Made by a program: the position numbers and the translations under genes. The notes under the pieces were generated by a model. The model was given only the letters and a program-made list of their open reading frames with translations. It ran no database searches and was not told where the DNA came from. Below, piece by piece: positions 7,468 to 12,579 of a DNA stretch of 12,579 bases. Within the stretch, counting starts at the first letter, position 1; each line of letters starts with the position of its first letter. The stretch comes from Fidelibacterota bacterium (GTDB taxonomy: Bacteria > Fidelibacterota > UBA2242 > JAFGTP01), in NCBI GenBank assembly GCA_021735285.1, contig JAIPHI010000075.1, positions 1 through 12,579 of the forward strand, written 5' to 3'.

Positions 7468-7998
7468 ATGCAAGAAGATTTAAAAATATTTTATTACGGT
7501 AGTCCCATACTTAGAGAAAAACTACCCAAAATTGAGGAAATACCGGAAGGTTTTGACCGGCTTGTTGAAAGTATGTTCGAGCTCATGTCAGAAGAAGAAG
7601 GAATTGGGCTTTCTGCCAATCAAGTGGGCAAGGGATTGAGATTCTTTATTGCTGATTTTTCTCTCTATAAAGATGACATGGCCAAAAAAGTATTCATCAA
7701 TCCGAAGATTCTAGAGAGAGAAGGTAAGACCAGAGACGAGGAAGGATGTTTAAGTTTGCCTGAGATTAAAGTAAATGTTGACCGGGCTGACCGTATAAAA
7801 GTTCATTATAGGGACCGGGATTTAAAAGAGCATACTAAAGAATTCACGGGTTATTTATCCAGGGTGATCCAGCACGAAACTGATCATCTTAATGGTACTT
7901 TTATGACTGATCGGATTAGTCCCTTGAAAAGAAAGCTTCTCGATAATAAACTCAAGCAGATAGCAAAAATGGCCAAGAAAGAGCTAAAACAAAGTTAA
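7468..7998 (+). CDS. def: Peptide deformylase
   Basis: Def is a metal hydrolase that removes the formyl group from the N-terminal methionine of new proteins on the ribosome. The 176 residues contain the three family motifs: GIGLSANQ at 45-52 (the usual second-position Ala is Ser here), EGCLS with metal ligand C94, and QHETDH with ligands H136 and H140 and catalytic E137. All are offset by four from the E. coli enzyme. The leader between yajC and the ATG is AT-rich with no Shine-Dalgarno, so start strength may depend on yajC translation or lack of structure. fmt follows after 10 bases, pairing the enzymes that remove and add the formyl group. Confidence 0.97.
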   Translation: MQEDLKIFYYGSPILREKLPKIEEIPEGFDRLVESMFELMSEEEGIGLSANQVGKGLRFFIADFSLYKDDMAKKVFINPKILEREGKTRDEEGCLSLPEIKVNVDRADRIKVHYRDRDLKEHTKEFTGYLSRVIQHETDHLNGTFMTDRISPLKRKLLDNKLKQIAKMAKKELKQS

Positions 7999-8008
7999 GA
8001 GTCGTGGA

Positions 8009-8947
8009 ATGGATATTGTTTTCATGGGTACGCCGGGGTTTGCTATACCTTCTTTACAGGAATTATCAAAATCTCAACATAACATTGTCGCTGTTGTAAC
8101 TGGCCCTGATCGTGCGCGAGGAAGGGGACAGCGAGTTCGTAAAACCGCTGTCAAGAAGCAGGCCGAAAAAATCGGGATAAAAATATATCAGCCAGAGAAT
8201 TTGGATGATGAAAATTTCTACCAGCAAATGAAAGCTCTGGAACCAGATGTTTTTGTAGTGGTTGCTTTTAAAATTTTACCTGAAAAATTATTAAATATTC
8301 CGAGATTTGGAGCTGTTAATCTCCACGCTTCCCTCCTTCCCAAATATCGGGGACCGGCTCCTATAAATTGGGCTATTATTAACGATGAACAGGAGACCGG
8401 TTATACAATTTTTCAGATTGAAAAAACAGTTGATACCGGAGATATGCTCAAACAGGAAAAAATCCGAATAAATGAGACAGATACGTGTGAGGAAATTCAT
8501 GACCAACTAGCCCTGAAAGGAGCGCAAGGTCTTAAAGAAGTACTCGATAAATTAGAGGCTGGAGATATCTTAAAAACTCCCCAGAATGATGAAAAAGCTA
8601 CAAAAGCTCCCAAAATAAAATCTGAAATGGGAAGCATAAACTGGCAAGAAAATGCCAGGAAAATTAAAAATTTAATCAATGGTTTATCTCCATATCCCGG
8701 AGCTTTTTCTTACTGTGGTGGTAAAAGGATAAAATTTTTGCGAGCCAGAGCAGAGGATCAGAATTCAAACAAAGAGCCAGGAGAGATAGCCTTTTTAAGC
8801 AATAATCGGCTAGGAATTCAAACCGGAGATGGGATCCTATTACCTTTGGAATTGCAACAGGCTGGAAGAAAGGCTTTAAAAATAGAAGATTTTATTAACG
8901 GTTTTAATGGGAAAGTAGGAGATGAGTTCTCAGCCCAGTGTTCGTAG
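8009..8947 (+). CDS. fmt: Methionyl-tRNA formyltransferase
   Basis: Fmt transfers a formyl group from 10-formyl-tetrahydrofolate to methionyl initiator tRNA. The 312 residues begin with the family start MDIVFMGTPGFAIPSL. The signature SLLPKYRGPAPINWAI follows, and the catalytic triad N104, H106 and D142 is offset by two from E. coli N106, H108 and D144. The C-terminal part (from about 205) has the OB-fold tRNA-binding domain pattern, with INGLSPYPGAF and an ending like IEDFINGFNGKVGDEF. Length is normal. The last 26 bases overlap the start of rsmB. Confidence 0.97.
   Translation: MDIVFMGTPGFAIPSLQELSKSQHNIVAVVTGPDRARGRGQRVRKTAVKKQAEKIGIKIYQPENLDDENFYQQMKALEPDVFVVVAFKILPEKLLNIPRFGAVNLHASLLPKYRGPAPINWAIINDEQETGYTIFQIEKTVDTGDMLKQEKIRINETDTCEEIHDQLALKGAQGLKEVLDKLEAGDILKTPQNDEKATKAPKIKSEMGSINWQENARKIKNLINGLSPYPGAFSYCGGKRIKFLRARAEDQNSNKEPGEIAFLSNNRLGIQTGDGILLPLELQQAGRKALKIEDFINGFNGKVGDEFSAQCS
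8917..8921 (+). promoter_or_regulatory. Abutting Shine-Dalgarno-like sequence at the rsmB start
   Basis: AGGAG touches the rsmB ATG at 8922 with no spacer, which is too close for normal use. An in-frame TAG at 8916-8918 excludes any upstream start, and no alternative start lies shortly downstream. Because the site is inside fmt, rsmB is probably translated by ribosomes finishing fmt at 8947 and re-initiating. Confidence 0.45.
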
Positions 8948-10253
8948 TACTGCGATCGAAATATTAAACTCTTTTAATAATAATTATAGAAATTATGAGC
9001 AGCGGATTTATTCCTTTGCCAAAAATAGGTCCTTTTCCCCAAGGGATAAGAATTATCTATACAAATTGGTTAATGGCGTAATAATTTATCAAAAGTTATT
9101 AGATTTTATAATCAACCTAACTTATAATAGATCTATCAAGCGTCTTGAAAGTCCTGCTCTTAATTTATTACGTTTAGGGATTTATCAAAAAGTGATTTTA
9201 AATACCCCTGATCATGCTTCTATCTATGAGACAGTAGAAGCCGCAAAAAAAGTCAATAGAAAAGATCTGACCGGCCTGGTAAACGGTGTTTTGAGAAATC
9301 TTCCGGATCGGGAAAAATGGCAAAAAGAATTAGAAAAATATGAACCTATAAAAAAATTAGCAATTGAATATTCTCACCCGGATTGGTTGGTTAAGAAGTG
9401 GATTAATGAATTTGGTCATAGCAACACTGAAAAAATACTAGAGTTTAATAATAATTATACAAAAATATTCTTTCGCCATAATTCTCTTGACATATCCTGG
9501 TCACAATTAAAAAAGAAACTTGAAAAAAGATACAAACAAATAGAATCTTACAAATTAAATAATATCCATCTCTTTTCTGTTTCCAACCCCGGCCAAATAA
9601 TTAATAGTGAGATCGTAAAAAATAGCTGGGTAATTATTCAGGATTATAGTCAAATATTTCCTGTTCTTCTGCTCAATCCTCAAACACGAGAAAATATCCT
9701 GGATGCCTGTGCTGCTCCAGGTGGCAAAACTAGTCTAATAGCTCAGTTAACTGACAATCATGCTCAAATAACTGCCACTGATATCTCTCATGACCGGATT
9801 GATAGATTGGAACAAAATCTGGAGTCAGCAAAAACTGATGGAGTAACAGTAAAAGTAGCAGATGCAACCCGGGACAATTATCCTAATTTCAATAAAATTT
9901 TATTAGATGTGCCCTGTTCTGGAACAGGAGTAATTGCCAGAAGAGCAGACCTCAGGTGGAATCGGCAACCTTCGGACATTCAACAATATACCGGAAAACA
10001 ATTAAAAATGCTCTATAATATGGCAAAATATATAGATGACAGAGGAACAATTGTATATAGTACCTGTTCTATGGAAGAAGAGGAAAATTGGGGAGTCGTG
10101 GAAGAATTTTTAAATAAGAAGAATTTCAAAGTAGATGATGCTCGCAACTTTGTAGATGAAAAATACTGTGATGAAAAGGGAGCAGTCAATATCAAACCTT
10201 TCAGACATAAACTGACTGGTAGTTTTGCAGTAAGATTAATAAAAGATAAATAG
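8922..10253 (+). CDS. rsmB: 16S rRNA m5C967 methyltransferase
   Basis: RsmB (Fmu/Sun) methylates C967 of 16S rRNA (E. coli numbering) with S-adenosylmethionine. The 443 residues have the N-terminal NusB-like RNA-binding domain (about 1-140, including NLLRLGIYQ and LVNGVLRN) that distinguishes RsmB from other m5C enzymes. A Rossmann methyltransferase domain follows, with the SAM motif DACAAPGGKT at 261-270, motif IV DVPCSGTG with C332, and motif VI YSTCS with C382. In this family the motif VI cysteine is the nucleophile and the motif IV cysteine helps release the product. The start is fixed by the stop at 8916-8918 and lies inside fmt. The next gene begins 2 bases after its stop. Confidence 0.96.
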   Translation: MSSQPSVRSTAIEILNSFNNNYRNYEQRIYSFAKNRSFSPRDKNYLYKLVNGVIIYQKLLDFIINLTYNRSIKRLESPALNLLRLGIYQKVILNTPDHASIYETVEAAKKVNRKDLTGLVNGVLRNLPDREKWQKELEKYEPIKKLAIEYSHPDWLVKKWINEFGHSNTEKILEFNNNYTKIFFRHNSLDISWSQLKKKLEKRYKQIESYKLNNIHLFSVSNPGQIINSEIVKNSWVIIQDYSQIFPVLLLNPQTRENILDACAAPGGKTSLIAQLTDNHAQITATDISHDRIDRLEQNLESAKTDGVTVKVADATRDNYPNFNKILLDVPCSGTGVIARRADLRWNRQPSDIQQYTGKQLKMLYNMAKYIDDRGTIVYSTCSMEEEENWGVVEEFLNKKNFKVDDARNFVDEKYCDEKGAVNIKPFRHKLTGSFAVRLIKDK

Positions 10254-10255
10254 CA

Positions 10256-11005
10256 ATGTTTAAAAATTTCATTACATTTATAAGAAATAGTTTTAGACTA
10301 CTAATAGCATTCTCCATATGTCTAATTATTGTCGTTTTGCTGTTTGATGAAATTATCATGCCCTGGTACACCGGTCATGGAAAAGAATTCGAACTTGTAA
10401 ATGTTACAAAGATGCCTTTTAAAAAAGCTCGTAAAAAATTAAATAGTAAAGGATTGTATGTCGAGGTGATTGATTCGGCGATCATCCAGAACACACCTCC
10501 CGGTCTGGTCTGGAAACAAATACCTGAACCAGGTTCACAAATAAAGGAGGGGCGAGCTGTCCAATTAGTTGTCACCAAGAGTAGAAAGAAAATAAAGATG
10601 CCACGTTTAATCGGAAAAAGTTTTAAAGCTGCCAAGATGGATCTGGAAAGAGCGGGTATTGAGACTGATATTAATCTTCTGGTTTCGAGAGTTTACTCCA
10701 ATGAAAAACCGGAGGGGGTTGTTATCAATCAATCAATTAAGGAAGGTCTTTTGATCCGGCCCTCACAACCGATTCATATGGTAATTAGCAAAGGATCTCC
10801 TGAAAAAATATATAAGGTTCCGGACCTGATTGGCCGGAGTTTGAAAGATGCAGAAAATCAATTAAGAAAAAGTGGATTGAAAATTGGAGAAATTACATAC
10901 ACGGAGTCTTCTGATTTCACACCTCGAACAGTAGTCAAACAATCCATACCGCCCAAAACGATCAAGTATGAGCCAATCTCAGTTAATTTGACAGTAACAA
11001 GGTAA
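10256..11005 (+). CDS. Membrane-anchored triple-PASTA-domain protein
   Basis: The 249 residues show a short basic N-terminus, one membrane helix at about 13-34, then three PASTA repeats at about 44-108, 112-179 and 185-249. The repeats are recognisable by the recurring pattern of a P-x-L-I-G-x-S/F-like start, an A-x-x-L-x-x-x-G-L centre, a V-x-x-Q-x-P-x-x-G/P turn and a V-x-L-V-V-T/S-K end. The domains should face the periplasm. PASTA domains in penicillin-binding proteins and PrkC/PknB kinases bind peptidoglycan fragments or serve as spacers; a cell-wall role is inferred. No kinase or transpeptidase domain is present, and the gene is complete between rsmB (2-base gap) and rpe (4-base gap). 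There is no Shine-Dalgarno, so translation probably depends on rsmB. Confidence 0.88.
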   Translation: MFKNFITFIRNSFRLLIAFSICLIIVVLLFDEIIMPWYTGHGKEFELVNVTKMPFKKARKKLNSKGLYVEVIDSAIIQNTPPGLVWKQIPEPGSQIKEGRAVQLVVTKSRKKIKMPRLIGKSFKAAKMDLERAGIETDINLLVSRVYSNEKPEGVVINQSIKEGLLIRPSQPIHMVISKGSPEKIYKVPDLIGRSLKDAENQLRKSGLKIGEITYTESSDFTPRTVVKQSIPPKTIKYEPISVNLTVTR

Positions 11006-11009
11006 AATC

Positions 11010-11669
11010 ATGATAAAAATAAAGGAAATTGTACCATCTGTTCTTTCTGCAGATTTTTCAAAGATAGAAGCAGAACTGAGGGCTATTGAAAGAGCCGGTG
11101 CCAAACGTGTTCATCTGGATATTATGGATGGCCATTTTGTTCCCAATATTACATTTGGACCGATTATTGTGAGAGCTATTCGAAAACTGACAGACCTTCA
11201 TCTTGAGACCCATCTTATGATATCTGAGCCTGATAAATATATAGAGCAGTTTATTAAAGCCGGTAGTGACACAATTGTAATTCAAGTCGAAACTGATGTA
11301 AATATTCCAAAAGAGCTCGAAAAAATCAGAAACTTAGGTGCCAATGCCGGTCTGGTTATTAATCCTCCCACAAATTTCAAAGCCCTTGAAGAATATTTAG
11401 ATCAAATCGACCATCTTTTAATCATGACAGTCAATCCAGGTTTTGGTGGGCAGAAATTAATGCCTGAAGTGCTGGAAAAAGTAAAAAAAGCCCGACCCTA
11501 TGCAGATAAATATAATTTCCCGGTAGAAATCGATGGAGGTGTAAACTTATCAACTATAGAAAGGGCTGATAAAGCCGGAGTCAATCTATTTGTCGCCGGT
11601 TCAGCAGTTTTTAGCGATGGCAATCCGGAGGAAAATTTTACTGAGCTCGAAAAAAGGATCAAGCAATGA
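11010..11669 (+). CDS. rpe: Ribulose-phosphate 3-epimerase
   Basis: Rpe interconverts ribulose 5-phosphate and xylulose 5-phosphate in the pentose phosphate pathway; it is a cytoplasmic TIM-barrel metalloenzyme. The 219 residues carry the start PSVLSADF, HLDIMDGHFVPN with metal/catalytic residues H35 and D37, THLMI with H68, the MTVNPGFGGQ phosphate-loop motif, EIDGGVN with catalytic D175, and VAGSAVF at the end. All metal ligands known from homologues are in place. One conserved position differs: the usual His of the F-H-x-E strand is Gln92 (IQVE). AAGGT lies 6 bases before the ATG, a usable ribosome-binding site. Its TGA stop overlaps the next start (ATGA). Confidence 0.96.
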   Translation: MIKIKEIVPSVLSADFSKIEAELRAIERAGAKRVHLDIMDGHFVPNITFGPIIVRAIRKLTDLHLETHLMISEPDKYIEQFIKAGSDTIVIQVETDVNIPKELEKIRNLGANAGLVINPPTNFKALEEYLDQIDHLLIMTVNPGFGGQKLMPEVLEKVKKARPYADKYNFPVEIDGGVNLSTIERADKAGVNLFVAGSAVFSDGNPEENFTELEKRIKQ

Positions 11670-12280
11670 ATCAGGTAAAAACCGTTAAAGATGGTGAACT
11701 AGCCCGTAAAGCGATCCATTATTCCGCTACAATTATTCCATTGACTTATTTTTTTCTATTAGATAGAAGTGTTATGTTATGGATTACCGGTCTTCTTTTT
11801 ATATTGTTTTTACTGGCCGAACTTATCAGGCTTTACTTTCCCCAATTTTATAGATTATACCTTAAGGTTTTTGGTTTAATGATCCGTACCTATGAAAAAA
11901 AGTATTATTTAACAGGAGCTACTTATGTTTTTCTTGGCGCTTTTTTGAGCATATTCTTTTTTCCCAAAGAGATTGCAATCATTGTTCTCCTGTTTTTAAC
12001 AGTTGGTGATCCCAGTGCCTGTCTTGTAGGACTTTCCATAGGTCAAATCAAATTACCCGGCAGTGATAAAACTCTAGAAGGATCTTTAGCCTTTATTTTA
12101 ACGGGATTACTGGTTACATTTTGGATTCCAGGAGTCAATCTTGAATTAAAAATCATAGGTGTACTGCTGGCTGCATTAATTGAATATCTACCGTTCCGGA
12201 GTTTTGATGACAATCTTATGATCCCATTAATGACAGGAACTCTAATGATGATCATTTTAAATAATTTAGGTCAAATATAA
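11666..12280 (+). CDS. Diacylglycerol/polyprenol kinase-family membrane protein (SEC59/DGK1-like)
   Basis: This 204-residue protein is largely hydrophobic, with about six or seven membrane helices. It has the landmarks of the CTP-dependent dolichol/diacylglycerol/phytol kinase group, which is related to CDP-diglyceride synthetases: ELARKAIH at 11-18, TGATY at 83-87, GDPSACLVG at 114-122, KTLEGSLAF at 135-143 and DDNLMIP at 181-187. Eukaryotic relatives phosphorylate dolichol, diacylglycerol or phytol with CTP. The bacterial substrate is not established; undecaprenol, diacylglycerol or another isoprenoid alcohol are all possible. The ATG overlaps the rpe stop (ATGA), and AAGGA 7 bases upstream, inside rpe, can act as a ribosome-binding site. 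A BatA-type gene follows after 3 bases. Confidence 0.82.
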   Translation: MNQVKTVKDGELARKAIHYSATIIPLTYFFLLDRSVMLWITGLLFILFLLAELIRLYFPQFYRLYLKVFGLMIRTYEKKYYLTGATYVFLGAFLSIFFFPKEIAIIVLLFLTVGDPSACLVGLSIGQIKLPGSDKTLEGSLAFILTGLLVTFWIPGVNLELKIIGVLLAALIEYLPFRSFDDNLMIPLMTGTLMMIILNNLGQI

Positions 12281-12283
12281 TAT

Positions 12284-12579
12284 ATGTCATTTATAAATCC
12301 CTTTTTTCTCTATTTTTTACCCCTTGCATCGATTCCGATAATTTTACATTTCCTAAATAAAAGCAGATTTCAGAAGGTTGAGTTCAGTTCTTTGCAATTT
12401 TTATCGGAATTAAAAAACGATGTGATAAAAAAATTAAAGTTAAAACAGCTGCTCTTATTACTGATCCGCACTATGATTATAATTTTTATTATCCTTGCCT
12501 TTGCCCGTCCCCTGGTAGATACTAAGCAATCAGTTCTAAAAATCAAGCGCGGCCAAACTCTTTATTTACTGGTTGACAA
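12284..12579 (+). CDS. BatA-family membrane protein, N-terminal region (3'-partial)
   Basis: An ATG at 12284, 3 bases after the kinase-like gene, opens a frame that runs without a stop to the window edge (98 full codons). The product starts MSFINPFFLYFLPLASIPII, a membrane helix, followed by HFLNKSRFQKVEFSSLQFL, then LKLKQLLLLLIRTM and a second helix (about 53-74) ending AFARPL. This is the classic N-terminal BatA domain (two helices with the intervening F-x-S-L-x-F-L stretch). The visible part ends in TLYLLVD, which looks like the first strand of a von Willebrand factor A domain or of the related domain that follows in these proteins. Full-length relatives are inner-membrane proteins linked to aerotolerance or envelope integrity in Bacteroidetes and allies; the function is poorly understood. 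Confidence 0.82.
   Translation, partial: MSFINPFFLYFLPLASIPIILHFLNKSRFQKVEFSSLQFLSELKNDVIKKLKLKQLLLLLIRTMIIIFIILAFARPLVDTKQSVLKIKRGQTLYLLVD

Noticed and set aside
1..12579. CRISPR arrays, insertion sequences, tRNA/rRNA genes, phage or toxin-antitoxin modules
   Set aside because: No regularly spaced repeats, transposase frames, terminal inverted repeats, cloverleaf or rRNA-like stretches were recognised, and nearly all bases are covered by housekeeping genes.

Overview
The window is a moderately AT-rich piece of bacterial chromosome. Every gene I can support is on the + strand, most are closely spaced or overlapping, and nearly all are housekeeping genes. Both edges cut through a gene. The outer-membrane beta-barrel C-terminus at the left edge indicates a two-membrane (Gram-negative-type) bacterium. 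That protein, a free PASTA-repeat protein, a SEC59/DGK1-like polyprenol kinase and a BatA-type membrane protein together suggest a member of the Fibrobacteres-Chlorobi-Bacteroidetes (FCB) side of the tree, possibly Candidatus Marinimicrobia or Calditrichota. That placement is an inference from gene content and is not proven here.

Layout. (1) 2-559: C-terminal part of a BamA/D15-like surface-antigen barrel. (2) 560-784: a 225-base gap, the longest in the window. (3) 785-1723: an EamA-family drug/metabolite transporter, overlapping radA by 8 bases. (4) 1716-3059 radA (recombination/repair) and 3114-4334 tgt (tRNA queuosine). (5) 4405-7061 nadA-nadB, overlapping by ATGA: the two enzymes that make quinolinate from aspartate for NAD. 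(6) 7138-7449 yajC (Sec translocase accessory). (7) 7468-11669 def, fmt, rsmB, a PASTA-only membrane protein and rpe. (8) 11666-12280, overlapping rpe by ATGA: a diacylglycerol/polyprenol kinase-like membrane protein. (9) 12284-12579: the N-terminus of a BatA-family protein that runs off the right edge.

How the genes fit together. Def and Fmt act at opposite ends of the formyl-methionine cycle: Fmt formylates initiator tRNA and Def removes the formyl group from new proteins. RsmB and Tgt modify ribosomal and transfer RNA. YajC normally sits beside tgt and secDF; here nadAB lies between tgt and yajC, and secDF does not follow. The def-fmt-rsmB-...-rpe order resembles the Firmicutes cluster that carries the PASTA kinase PrkC, but here only a kinase-less PASTA protein occupies that place.

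I find no rRNA, tRNA, CRISPR array, insertion sequence, phage gene, attachment site or convincing intrinsic terminator. I also see no clear novel defence or biosynthetic system. The points most worth a second look are the PASTA-only protein in the PrkC position, the polyprenol-kinase-like gene coupled to rpe, the isolated BatA start, the nadAB insertion between tgt and yajC, and possible regulatory structure upstream of the transporter.
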